64,000 nucleotides of DNA from Ascaris suum. Lineage: Eukaryota > Nematoda > Chromadorea > Rhabditida > Ascarididae. The notes under the pieces are model-generated. The model had not been told where the DNA came from and searched no databases. It saw nothing but the letters and a program-made list of their open reading frames with translations. A program made the translations under genes and the position numbers. The stretch spans positions 5,074,001 through 5,138,000 of the forward strand of contig CM024188.1 of assembly GCA_013433145.1 (NCBI GenBank). The letters are read 5' to 3'. Below, piece after piece: positions 1 to 9,969 of the stretch. How positions within the stretch are numbered: position 1 is the first letter of the stretch; each line of letters opens with the position of its first letter.

Positions 1-855
1 GGACCTGGCGCGCTGAATATTATATAATCATCAACTCCGCCATTAGCACATGAAATAAAAGAACGTATTCAAGATGCGTTGAGAATCGACATTCGATGCC
101 CCATACAGTAATCTGAAACGAGTCGTGTGTGAACGTGAAGCACCCTTCTATAAGGAAAATTCAAGATCGGAAAATGCGGCTTCGAGGAAGGCTAACAAAG
201 AACTAAGAAATCTGCGAAAAGACCATGTATTTGCAGATTACCTCATCAGCAGTAAAGTAAAACAACATCAAGAAAGTAGCGCGAATATTCGCTGCGACAA
301 TCAAACAACCGGAAGGCAGAATTTGATGATGGACAGTCCTTCTAACCTTCCAGACTGCGATGAACAAAAAAAAAAATCATCTTTCCATGGGGAGAGGGGG
401 GGAGGGGGAGTGGGAAGGTACCTCAGGACGTCAATAGCGAAATTAAGACGACTTCGACTAGCGCGAGTCTTCTCTTTAAAAAAGTGAAGTTTCAACAATG
501 CACTTCCGAGGATTTCCTAACTGAGAAGAAACACAACTAATCCACGCAAAAAATTTACGTGAAGTTCAGGTGTAGATTGATCCACAATCAACAGATCGAA
601 TAAGGCGAGCAAAATGTTTATGTGAGTATAAAAAAATGCGGTACATCTGGGACTTTAAAAAACATCGACGGCCTCATTCCTTTCCCTCCTCCATTCCGTT
701 CCCTCCGCCTATGAAATAAAGTAATGGCAGCAGCCACAATGCTTTCGCCTGAGCTCCACTAACATGTCTAATTTGCTTTTTTTGCAAATACATCGAATCG
801 CTTAAAGGTGATTCAAAAAATCATCGAATGAGAAGTTTTTAATACAAACATTCAA
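1..855. other. non-coding, no gene seen
   Basis: No supportable gene. The frame open on the plus strand at 125-487 runs through a purine-rich low-complexity stretch (an A run near 367-376, then G runs) and shows no splice signals I trust. A polypyrimidine stretch lies near 676-710. The only discrete structure is the G-run motif listed separately. Confidence 0.5.
389..414 (+). other. G-quadruplex-type motif
   Basis: Four G runs of 4, 7, 5 and 3 bases are separated by loops of AGA, A and AGT. This fits the canonical four-run G-quadruplex pattern with short loops on the plus strand. Folding is an inference from the pattern only. Confidence 0.6.
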
Positions 856-1290
856 TTGAAATGTTGCCACATCAGAAACGAACATTCTGAAGGAAGTGAT
901 CAGTTGAATGTCCTGGATGAGAATCACAATAAGCAAATGAACAAATGCATTAAGAGCGACGAAAAAAGTGTAATGGAAGAAACGCATCGAGAATGCGGTC
1001 GGCTGCTCATTTCAGCGATAGCAGTGGCAGATTATAGGAAAATGCCAATTGCCCCCCGGGTTGCCCGCATATGGGAATTTCCGGCGAAAAATATTATCGA
1101 TCCTAAACTACGCAGGATGGCGGTCATTGCAAACTGGTGCCCTAAGATTGCCAACAGCACACTCGCTCAAAGGAAGGCCGCAAGGGTGGGCGCCTTCGAG
1201 TGTAAAGCCTTGGCCACACGATTGACGCAGGCCGCGATGCGCGCCGTTCCAAATATCCACTCACTTCACAATGCAGCCGCCACTCGCTAG
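856..1290 (+). CDS. GC-rich open frame, possible terminal exon or repeat-borne ORF
   Basis: No family recognised. The frame is open for about 144 codons and ends in TAG at 1290. From about 1014 it becomes clearly GC-richer than its surroundings, with mixed third positions and an Ala/Arg/Lys-rich, probably helical product lacking a signal peptide or membrane segment. A 3' splice-like site (CTCATTTCAG) ends at about 1013, so the coding part may be only 1014-1290. An AATAAA lies at 1350-1355, about 60 nt after the stop, which suits a last exon. The first codon of the long frame is TTG, so a start cannot be fixed; an in-frame ATG lies near 936. The abrupt base-composition change could equally mark an inserted dispersed repeat with a decayed ORF. 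I cannot tell these apart from one copy. Confidence 0.35.
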   Translation: MKCCHIRNEHSEGSDQLNVLDENHNKQMNKCIKSDEKSVMEETHRECGRLLISAIAVADYRKMPIAPRVARIWEFPAKNIIDPKLRRMAVIANWCPKIANSTLAQRKAARVGAFECKALATRLTQAAMRAVPNIHSLHNAAATR

Positions 1291-1349
1291 TCAATGCACT
1301 GTATTGCTGGCTCACTCTCTCTAAAGCAATGAGGATATGCGCCCGTAGT

Positions 1350-1355
1350 AATAAA
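1350..1355 (+). promoter_or_regulatory. possible poly(A) signal (AATAAA)
   Basis: This is an exact AATAAA about 60 nt after the stop of the GC-rich frame ending at 1290. The hexamer is common by chance in AT-rich DNA, so it supports that frame only weakly. Confidence 0.3.
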
Positions 1356-2843
1356 GATTGTTGCAACACAACCTTGCCATAACAGTGTGTACAGAAAAAT
1401 ACATCTAACGCATTGAAATCTGGTATTTACATAGGACGATATAAAGGCGATATCTGCGCCAAAACACGAGATAAATGATATCTAGAGGCTGCCACGTTCA
1501 TTCACAGCGCGGTTTCGTTGATACATAGTCGTCACTGCCATTAAAACCTTCCTCCTGAATCCTATTCGGATATTATGAAAATTTCTTTGGAATCCTAATG
1601 TGTGACAAACAAAACTATCGGAATCTACATGTTCGGTTCTTAATTTGTGCGGCAAAAATTCAACATCACCTAGTTTAGTGGTGGGTCGCAGTCACTGGTT
1701 AGTTTCATGGCCAGGAAAGGGGTCTCCATGTTCACATATCTCTGACTTTGAAAGTTGGTCAACATTGCGCGATGGTACATCGCAATGATTTCCGCACGCA
1801 CTAACGCTTGTGTTCAAGTACAACAACTGAGTGATTGGCTGTATCTAGTTGATGATTATAAAATACACATCGAGCATTCTAAACCACTCAACCTTTTGAC
1901 TAATGAAAAAACTCATTAGAAAGATGCAGAAATGATTCACGAAGAAAAACCTTCGTCGGCGTAGTCATCTAAAAACAATGCTCGTATCCGTTCCTACATA
2001 GAACGTTGCGGTGAACATGGGCTTGCCAGCCTCGATTTTCAAAGACTCCCGCTTCGGCCTTAACATTTGCTACAAATGTCTGGAAGGCGGCTTGGAGGCA
2101 ATTTCTTATTTTCCGTTGCATAGGACTTCTCCCACAAGAAGGTTCCTCCCTCTGAAACGCCTATCTTTCCTCGAAGCTCCCTGTGCACGTTCGATCCACT
2201 CCTTATTCTTCGTCACTTCGCTTCCCTCTTAAGTAACACTGAGCTCATTTCAAAATTCACTTTAAATAGCTGTTCTTGCTACTGCTCCCACTGCTGTTCT
2301 TTCCTTGCCAATATACGAATCCCTATGTCTCTCGTTTTTACACTATTCACTATCAACGAAGAATAACTGAGCGAAGAATAAGAGACCGAAACGCAAAAAT
2401 GGGGAAATCCCTTCAAAAAATGCTAAAAGCATGACGCGCAACCTGCAAAGGAAGAAATATGTCTCCATTTCTTCGGACTTCTCAGTTCGCTTAAATCATT
2501 AAATCGCAGTAGTTTCTATATGCACATTTATTATGTGAAATGTTCTGCAAAAACTTTCTAACGCGTGGTTATAATCCTGAGCATAGGGTACATCACAAGC
2601 ATAACAACTAGAGGCCTCCACGTCCAGATGATTGCAGCAAATGAGGCGTCGACACCGTTTAAAGCATCATTAGGTTGCGAAACCATTGCAACCTTCAGCA
2701 CCAAATAGTTAAACACGCCCCTCCATGCAATTATCACGAGAAACGCCCCACAGCAGCTCAGAATTTACATAGCCATAGTGTTTCAACGCTGATTAGTGCA
2801 AACTCACTTCTGTAAGCTCATGAGAATCACTTAAGCATCCAAC
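1356..2843. other. non-coding, no gene seen
   Basis: AT-rich with dense stops in all frames. A short open stretch at 2011-2232 has no splice or poly(A) support. Nothing else stands out. Confidence 0.5.
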
Positions 2844-3077
2844 ATGGCTGCTGTAATAACAACATCAACAATGAGGAGGAAATATTTGGGAGAATTAGAT
2901 CAATATGTGAGCAGAGTTCAAGAAGTGGAAACAGCTTTGATCACTTTTAAGGCAAAGATAAAATGGAACCGAGAATCTTACAATGTGGTACCGCAAAACA
3001 CTGTCCATTTTCTCTCGGATGAATTAAAAAGTCGAAACAAACAAGAAGAAGTGAAGGCAAATGAAAGAGTTGTGTAA
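2844..3077 (+). CDS. short ATG-started ORF, charged, unidentified
   Basis: This is a 77-codon frame with an ATG start (MAAVIT...) and a TAA stop. The product is rich in Lys, Glu and Arg with heptad-like spacing of Leu/Val in its first half (LGELDQYVSRVQEVETAL), suggesting a short coiled coil. I recognise no family. An N-terminal fragment of a retrotransposon gag-type coiled coil is one possibility, but no following gag, protease or reverse transcriptase frame is visible downstream. On the minus strand the upstream flank contains an alternative exon-like segment (3' splice site TTATTACAG, donor GTGAGTTT near 2800), which weakens the plus-strand reading. The length is within what chance gives here. 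Confidence 0.15.
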   Translation: MAAVITTSTMRRKYLGELDQYVSRVQEVETALITFKAKIKWNRESYNVVPQNTVHFLSDELKSRNKQEEVKANERVV

Positions 3078-3993
3078 ACTCTAAAGAAATTTTGAGAGAA
3101 AATTTCTGCAATTCATTCAATTAGCCACTTTCAGTAGATTTGTCTACTTCAGAAATATCACCATATTGAAATAATATCGACGGCTACAACAGCTGTAAGG
3201 GAGATCTGCAAATACAGATCAACTGACTTCCCACAGAGCAGGGGGGAAAAGGTGACCGCGTGACGGATCAAACCATATACCAGTGCTTTAATGATCTCAG
3301 CAACAGAACAAACTCCCTATAAATTCCTTGAGGCAGAATTGAGGTGTATAAAAGGGGATGTGTTGCTGTTGTCACGCATATTTTTGCGGTCTGTTTGCAG
3401 GGGCGTCCTCCGGGAGGAGCGAGAAGGATCGTTTCGAGATCTCTCCAGTGGACGTCTGTTGTATTTTTCGATTGAAATAAAATCTTTTCTTCGTTGCTTG
3501 TGCCGGCTTCGCACCTAAAAGCCTCGAGAGAACCCCACCAACAACCTTTCACAGCCCTTCCTATCTATCAAGTTGCAAACTTCTCATTTCACACTTCAGT
3601 ACCTTATCAATAACACACCGGGACATTCCGAATGAATTAGGTGAAGGAGTTGCCGATCCATTGGAATAGTCAAAGTAAAATGAATGGAACGCATGAAGCA
3701 ACCAATTTTGAAGGAAATAACACTGCTTTCAGGAAAAAAAAAAAGTAAAATGAACATTTTAAGCAATCTCCTGTTTTGAAAGTAAAACGCTCGAACAAGT
3801 GAAAACGACGGATGCGGGATAAGAAAAGAATTTTGGGCCCAATAAACTCCTCTAAAAGAGTGGCAACTAATGCTTACAAAAACATTCGAATTAACATCTT
3901 TTCCAAAAGTGCTTCATCACCGTTACCGTGAGAAGCTCATTCCACAAACGAAATGAATGGCACGATGCAATCAGAGCGTAAACAGCAAGTAAC
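3078..3993. other. mostly non-coding; GC-richer block with palindrome
   Basis: Between about 3360 and 3545 the DNA is GC-richer, with overlapping open frames on both strands (minus 3268-3552 and 3317-3514, plus 3291-3518). Three simultaneous frames in one block point to base composition, not coding. A perfect 6-bp-arm palindrome (TCCTCC G GGAGGA) sits at 3406-3418. The block could be a fragment of a dispersed repeat. The remainder is AT-rich and featureless. Confidence 0.35.
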
Positions 3994-4147
3994 CTTAAAA
4001 ACGCACCGACTGTTTTGGAGCATTGCCGTTGCGATGCCGAACTCGATTTCCTGTATAATGTGCCTTTTCCTGACCTGGCCGGTCGAGCACAGTAACCCGC
4101 TTCGTATGTTCTCCAGATCGCGGTGAGCGGCCACTTTCTGGAGCCTT
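3994..4147 (-). CDS. candidate internal exon, unidentified
   Basis: On the minus strand a good 3' splice site (TATGTTTCATTGCAG) ends just upstream of 4147, and a possible donor (AAG|GTTACT) follows 3994, enclosing 154 nt. The block is visibly GC-richer than its flanks. All three minus frames are open across it. One gives a helical, charged product (RLQKVAAHRDLENIRSGLL...), one a Pro/Arg-rich product ending in TAA near 3995, and one a longer frame to about 3891. About 72 nt upstream a second minus segment with a strong 3' splice site (GTTTTTTCAG, ending at about 4269) could be the preceding exon. Phase agreement exists for two of the three frames, so the correct one is unresolved. No family recognised. 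Confidence 0.25.
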
Positions 4148-4725
4148 CTGCAATGAAACATATATAACACAACTACTGACAATGTTCGTTTTTAAATGTA
4201 CATTAAATATACACCAAACCCTCAGTGTAACTGAGCTGCAAAGCAAATTTGTCGGATGGAGATGAAGGCTGAAAAAACATTTACGTTTTATTTGTATCCT
4301 TGCAACCAGCTAGGGCACCATTGTGGCAGCCAGGTAGAACATAGCATTTCACACTCTGACTGCACTATATCCCGCTCAACAGGGCTATGACAATTAGGAC
4401 TTCAACTTGATTCTAGCAGGCTTCTTTTGAGTAATCAAAGAAAAATATCCGATTTCAGAGATTCGTCGCAAGAGAGTTCAGATGAACCTCGGAAGTTCGA
4501 AGGAGTAGTCAGATATTGCTGGATTTCTACGCATTAAAATGCGCCACTTTTCTACTGAACATGAACAGGAATCGCATCGCCAGAAACGTACCTGAGCCGC
4601 GTATCACGCAGAACAGCAAACAGAAGCGTTGTGTTTTAAAGGAACGCTAACTGACCAGAAGCAAGCGCTCTCATGAAAAAAAAAGGTGTTTTCGCCTTTA
4701 TGAGTTATTTGGATATACTGGTTAA
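4148..4725. other. non-coding, no gene seen
   Basis: AT-rich. A minus-strand exon-like segment ending at about 4269 (see the neighbouring candidate) and a plus-strand 3' splice-like TTTCAG near 4459 are the only signals. Neither makes a gene on its own. Confidence 0.4.
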
Positions 4726-4904
4726 ATGCTCGGTAAGCTTTGGAAGGTATCTGTTGTTTGAGGAGCGTCAATGTAACACTGACAGCGGAGAAGGCTGATG
4801 CGGATGGGGAGAATTCCTCTGCCGCTCATCCAAAGATGGCGAGAGAGGTTCCTCAGCTGTTATTCTACCACTACCTCTCCAATAAGCAACTTCGATATAA
4901 CTGA
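4726..4904 (+). CDS. candidate two-exon microprotein (41 aa)
   Basis: ATG at 4726 opens a 7-nt coding exon ending in a good donor (CTCG|GTAAGC at 4733). A 53-nt intron ends in ACTGACAG at 4785, and a second exon in matching phase runs from 4786 to TGA at 4904. The second exon is GC-rich, with a predicted acidic, Ala-rich start (AEKADADGENSSAAH) and a more hydrophobic end. No family, signal peptide or poly(A) signal is seen. The reverse strand of the GC-rich part is also open and coding-like, so strand is uncertain, and the GC-rich patch could belong to a repeat. The very short first exon is a reason for doubt. Confidence 0.18.
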
Positions 4905-4928
4905 CTCAGCACCTTGTTGCTAGAAACT

Positions 4929-5122
4929 ATGGAAAAATTGCTGGCACCGTACGTGCTTTTAGGTGAGTACTTTGCAAAATGTTCTCTTACAATTCCTAGT
5001 CTATTTTAGCGAATGTGTTGACTCCTTCCCGTCAAAGTCGGGCAAGACGTAGGAAAAGACAACGTCTAAAGTGTCTTTGTGGGCGCCAAAAAAGTCTGGG
5101 TGGGATTTTTTTTAATGCCTGA
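4929..5122 (+). CDS. candidate two-exon microprotein, basic
   Basis: ATG at 4929 starts a 34-nt exon ending at 4962 in TTTTAG|GTGAGT, a consensus donor. The 47-nt intron (4963-5009) ends in CTATTTTAG, a typical nematode 3' splice site, and the phase matches an exon from 5010 to TGA at 5120-5122. The predicted product is about 48 residues, with a hydrophobic N-terminus (MEKLLAPYVLLANVL) followed by a strongly basic stretch (SRQSRARRKRQRLKCLCG). A dibasic or furin-like RRKR is visible, but no function follows from that. A run of eight T (5106-5113) just before the stop means a length change there would open the frame into the longer frame that continues to 5420. A possible 3' splice site (TTGCTAG) lies just before the ATG. 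Confidence 0.22.
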
Positions 5123-6517
5123 AGACGACGGCGTTATCTACTCAATTTTAAAAATGGAAGTAATATTCTCTGAAAATACAGAAAAAGCAGATGTGGCCTG
5201 GATTCAAGATGGCACAGACAGGAAAACTGGTAGAGACCCAATGCATGTAAAAGTTTCTTCCGATGGTCGCCAGTATTGGTGGTGCAATCCAAGGCTGCGC
5301 CGGAATTCTAACTCCGGAAACTCGGAACTCCGGTTTCTGAAATTCAAGTCCTGGATGAAGGATCTTGGGCAAAAAACCAAAAGAGCACGAAATGACAGTA
5401 GCTCTGTAAAAAACCACTGAGCTGATGAAACGAGTTCGTTGTTTCACGTTGTCAACGTAGCCGAGTTTTCATGATGTTGCGAGCACACTGTCAATGAAAA
5501 CTGATGACAGCGCTTATTTCTTCCCCGCTGATGCAGACGTCGCTGGAAGGGATAATTTAGCAAGCCAAATTTCAGGTCACACGATGGGGAAGTAGGTGAA
5601 ATATATTTTGCACTAAGCAGATGCGAAATACCCACGATGTTGCGTCGAAGAAAAATGTGTTAGTGATAAAAATGTGTAGTTTCACTCACCTCTCAAGGCA
5701 GTTTTTAGATTACATTTGCAAAACTGAATGCTCGGTAACTTCTGAAGCACCTCAGACGACCGTGCAAACCAGGTTAGCTTGTAGTTCAATTTATAAAATG
5801 AGACAAAAAAGATCATCTTATAAGTTTGAAAGCTGAGCGCCTTATATATTTTGGAAGTATTTCATGTTCGAAAAACATGCCGCCGCCTCATATCCTTTGA
5901 GTGGATAGATGTCTTGTGCTTCTTTGAGTTATTCGCATGTGCTACGAACATGTGATAGGCCTTCTGAGTTTGTGTCCCATCGTGCTCTTCGATCTCGTGG
6001 AAGAGGAAAGAAGCACAATGAAATAATCATTGTGCAGAAGCACTTGCTTTTTCCGACACAGTGCACGGGCAAACGCTACGCTCTGTTGGAGAAAAACTGC
6101 TTCGTCGACAGAAATACCAAACAAAGTTTAGTCTAGCAAATAAGCAAACCCAGCAGAAACAGGAAAACAAATGAAAGTTTTCAGATCTCGAAAAAATTCT
6201 TTCTTCATAAAATCTCACTTCCCTCCAACTACTGAAATCAAACTAAGTGAAGGTGTTTGCAATTCGCAATATAATTTCCATCTATTTATAGAGTTACCTA
6301 TTTCTATGTCCATTTATTACCGCAGCAATATTATGCATAGTTTCGACGTGAAAGGAAGATTAAAAATGAGAAAACAAAACAACGCAAACGAACTAAATTG
6401 GGAAAAAAATTTTCAGGAAACACAGCTATATAATAAACCAAGTCTCCTTCCAAAACATCCTGTCTCTGCTTATGAAAAGTCTTTTCAGGTGCAGACCTCA
6501 TATACTCACATACCGCG
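5123..6517. other. non-coding, no gene seen
   Basis: Several open stretches of 60-116 codons occur on both strands (for example plus 6171-6521 and minus 5148-5447). None has paired splice sites or recognisable residues. AT-rich throughout. Confidence 0.45.
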
Positions 6518-6988
6518 TTAAATGGGGAGATGGTAGAGCAGTGGAAGAGGAAAAACAGCCTCTTCCCTTGCTAAGATAAGGACGACAGAAGATGTGGGGT
6601 TGGCAGCTACTTTGTGGAGTAGTAGCGCAAAGTTTGGTGGCACAACCTCGACAAGATCTGGCAACGAGCCAACATTCTGTTGTTGCTCCCTCCGACACTC
6701 ATCACTGACGTGCCGATATGCATGCAAGATAAAGCCGAGATCATGATGATGTGTAGAGCCGGGAAGTGAAAGGCGTCTTTTGGCGGAGTCCCACGATTTT
6801 CCAAATATCCTCCGTCTTGGCGTACCGGTAGAGGACTCGCTACGCATTGCATCGCGCTGTGTAGACGATGATTCGGAGCAGTTGTGCATATAGATCGGTG
6901 GGATGACGAGTGACGTCTCATTGCTATCATGCGATAAACGCCTGATCCAAGCTTTCGCTGACATGCCCTTAATCCAACGCACAAAATT
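6518..6988 (-). CDS. candidate large exon, Ser/Arg-rich, unidentified
   Basis: This minus-strand frame is the longest outside simple repeats. It is GC-richer than its flanks and has well-mixed codons. An in-frame TAG ending in AG immediately precedes 6988, so the open frame begins exactly at a possible 3' splice site (CAACTCGTAG), although that site lacks a good pyrimidine tract. If it ends at the AG|GTTGTG donor after 6647, the exon is 342 nt and phase 0 at both ends; otherwise it runs to a stop at 6518. The product starts with a basic, Trp-containing segment (FVRWIKGMSAKAWIRRLS) and then becomes Ser/Thr/Arg-rich, with TPRRRIFGKSWDSAKRRLSL followed by a His run. This resembles a disordered cytoplasmic tail with basophilic kinase sites, but I recognise no family. 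A second minus frame (6607-6984) is also open. Confidence 0.3.
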   Translation of the reverse strand, partial: NFVRWIKGMSAKAWIRRLSHDSNETSLVIPPIYMHNCSESSSTQRDAMRSESSTGTPRRRIFGKSWDSAKRRLSLPGSTHHHDLGFILHAYRHVSDECRREQQQNVGSLPDLVEVVPPNFALLLHKVAANPTSSVVLILAREEAVFPLPLLYHLPI

Positions 6989-9117
6989 CTACGAGTTGAT
7001 TGATTAGCGCCGTGTACTGTTCAGCAAATCGCCCATAATACACACAAAACCTAGTAATTTCACACACAATAGAATCAGCTTATCGTCTCAATATACATTT
7101 CTATGCTGCTTTTACACTTTCCTGCAATTTTTAGTTCCCCCTTCATTTGTTGTGTTCATGCTCTCCTCCTCCACTCGCTCCTTCACACTTCAACAGCTAT
7201 GAAAGATATTCAAACCAGCAACTGCTTATACATTTATGACTTCGAGAACATATCAGCCACTTTTTCAATCAGCTTTTGCTCTATTTTATGCGCCATTCGA
7301 ATATGCAAGTCGATTCTGATGGAGTTTCATACGAAAAAAAAACCGTCACAATTGCAGATGTTAAGTGCAATGTGCATCTTCGAAGAAGGAAAACAAATTA
7401 TGAAAACCAATAGTGCATCATAAGACAAACATGGGTGAAAACGCTCCAATTAGCAATCAATACCAGAAACATAGGCTGAGAGTGAGACTGTCTATGGCAA
7501 TGGACTCATATGCTGTGTCAACTGCTAAGGTGAAATACAAATTTGTCGTATCTATGGATATCTTTTGTTACGAAAGAAATTCATTTCCTAACATGAGATA
7601 ACAACAATAAAACACAAAAAAAAGCCATCTAATAGATCAGAAGAGCGAAAAAAAAATTCGACTGCTGTATACATTTTGGCTGATTTAGAGCGTCTTAGCG
7701 CCTTTTAAAAAATACAAATCTGTAGGTGCAAGAACATTTCATCGTCTTAGCGAAATTGCATTTTTACGTAAATGTACTTATTGAGGCAGTTTGCCAAATC
7801 GACTGATTTCAGCCACGTTGAGGCATTATATTTGATTTTCGTCACTAACAGGTACAGAAGAGAGCGAATAATGCACATAGGTCAAACATACTCTGCTAAA
7901 TACCTATCGCTCACTTTGTACGCAGCATTTCCGGGTCGCATGAGAGAAGAGGTGGAGAGAGGAGGTGAAAATGTTTTTAATGGGCTAGAACCTGTGGATT
8001 ATATGCCGTAGAGAGAAGATAATGGCATTTTTGGACGTTTGAGAGCGATTGAATGAGCCCGCTTCCGCACACAGTCATGAGATGAGAAAGTTTTGAACTC
8101 ACACATTTTCTCCCTTCTCCCTATCTATTTAAAATTAGTGAATCTTAGCAGAATTCAAAAATTCGAATCGAAAAATATGGTGCAAATTATGCTGACAACC
8201 GTTTTCCTGCCTTCATATTTATTCTTCCGTCATCCTGCCGAACAGCTTACCTGCGCTCAGGAGTTTGCAGGTGGGGCAGGATGGGGAAGGGATTCTTCCT
8301 AATCTTCCACTTTAGAAACAAATCTGCTCCAATCAATATTTGCACAAGTTAAAGATAAGCAAAGGGCAAAAGCCTCATACTACATATGTAAAAGAATCAA
8401 TGCGGAAGAAGTGATTTATAGGGGAGACGAAAAAGGAATGATCCCACAAGGGCATACCCTTCCCAATTGTTTGAACATTTCGGAGAAATAGTTTCTGGTG
8501 AAAATTAAGAGGCTATAATCGGTTGGAAGCAGCCTTCTAAACAGTTTCAAGCTAAATTTTGCAGGAAAAGAGCTTTCAAAGTTTTGCGCTTAAAATTATT
8601 TTCTCACGGTTTTCCTGTAATATTCTCGGTAACCCAGTGAAATTTGATAAATTAGGGACTGCTTAATTTGAGAAATTTTGCACCTGAGAGGTAACAACCG
8701 ATGTGTGGAGATGGAAGAATTCGGGTGTGACAAAGCAGCGAAGAGAAGCGAAAAGCCCACGTAAAGTAACTGAGAGTGAAATCTTTCAAGTGGAACAAAG
8801 ATTTTCCCTCTTTTTACCTATGGAAAAGTTCAACAGGTTAACAACAATTAAATGAATTAATGAAAACACTGAGCGTATTAAAATATCAACATGGATAGAA
8901 AATGTGAAGATAAAGTGCGAACGTGTAACCTTGTCATCTGACCTCAACGAATATGCCTACTACTCCGTTTGCAGTGATTATTTCTGTTTCAACATGCCGC
9001 AGAAGCTCGTTACTCGAAGCAGCCCTGCTTGAAAGTTACCTCATAATGAAAAGAAAAGATGCACCTCGGTAAGCTCAGTTTTCGCAATGGCTTCAGTTTC
9101 GCGAACGAAATTATAGA
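6989..9117. other. non-coding, no gene seen
   Basis: AT-rich. A plus-strand stretch from a TTTCAG near 7810 to a stop at 8011 is open and charged but has no donor or poly(A) support. No repeats of note. Confidence 0.45.
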
Positions 9118-9602
9118 ACATATAGTGTTTTCGAAGGAACTCCGGTGCAGGAAATAATGCGCTCTTCTTCAACCAGCCCTTTCACAGAAATTCTCCAGTG
9201 CACTTGAAGCGGAATAGTGGACAACAAACTACCATATATATTATTTACCAACGACGTGGTTTATTATTGCGTTCAAGTGCACAAAAGACGACCGTAACGA
9301 GTGACGAGCGTATAGGAACCTCAAGCACAAATACATTTCTAGCCGAACCCGATCGATCCAACCAATCATATATCGACAGAAGCACCATCTCCCTTCCGCA
9401 TTTTGAGCCATTAGTTGGGAACACTTTCTGTTGTGGGCACCAGTTTTATTCTTTTGCAGGATATGTGCGATTGCGAGTGGTGAGACAGCCCTTCATCGGA
9501 ACTAAGCGGGAGGATGGCAGGATGCGTAAGCGTAGAAGTGAATTAGCTTTGCGCATACAAGATCAGTGTGAAATAAAAGCTGCAAGTATCCATGATCTAT
9601 GA
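9118..9602 (+). CDS. coding-like region, possibly two overlapping exon candidates
   Basis: Two readings compete. The first: an ATG near 9046 in MKRKDAP, donor CTCG|GTAAGC, a 48-nt intron ending at about 9117, then an in-phase exon to TGA near 9208 giving a Ser/Thr-rich end (EIMRSSSTSPFTEIL). The second: a separate frame open from 9198 to TGA at 9602, with mixed codons and hydrophilic residues (TTVTSDERIGTSS ... FLAEPDRSNQSYIDRST). Inside it is a good 3' splice site (TATTCTTTTGCAG, ending 9459), after which a basic stretch (REDGRMRKRRSELALR) follows. No family recognised. The region is GC-richer than its surroundings, so part of the openness is compositional. A donor for the second frame is weak. 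Confidence 0.2.
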
Positions 9603-9933
9603 GTTATGTAACGCAAAAATAGCTGGAAAAACTTGCGGACGCAGTAAACACGACGACGCGCTTCACCGAAGTTATTAAGCCGGTACAGAGATGAGGTTGC
9701 CTTATTACGAAATGGAAAAAATGAGCTGCTTAGCAGGGCCTGATATCAGGTGACAGTAGCTGCATCCTAGCACTACAAACAAGTTTGTGTGATTCACATG
9801 TTGCATCAGTGCGATGAGGTACAAACAATATCCAGCTTTCCCTTTGTGAGTGAGCCCTCTCAATATCTATGAGTTCCTCCCCGAATCTAAGTGGAGAAGC
9901 TATGAATGAGCTTTAAATGATACAGTCCTCCTG
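9603..9933. other. non-coding spacer
   Basis: No open frame of note. The segment leads into a C-rich tract just upstream of the small gene candidate at 9970. Confidence 0.5.
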
Positions 9934-9964
9934 CCCCCCCCCCCTCCCATCCCCCCACCTGCCC
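9934..9964 (-). other. C-rich tract; G-quadruplex-type motif on minus strand
   Basis: C runs of 11, 3, 6 and 3 bases are separated by short spacers, so the minus strand carries a four-run G pattern. Its pyrimidine richness also makes it a good polypyrimidine tract for the splice-acceptor-like CCCTCTAG ending at 9969. Both readings are inferred from the sequence pattern. Confidence 0.5.
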
Positions 9965-9969
9965 TCTAG

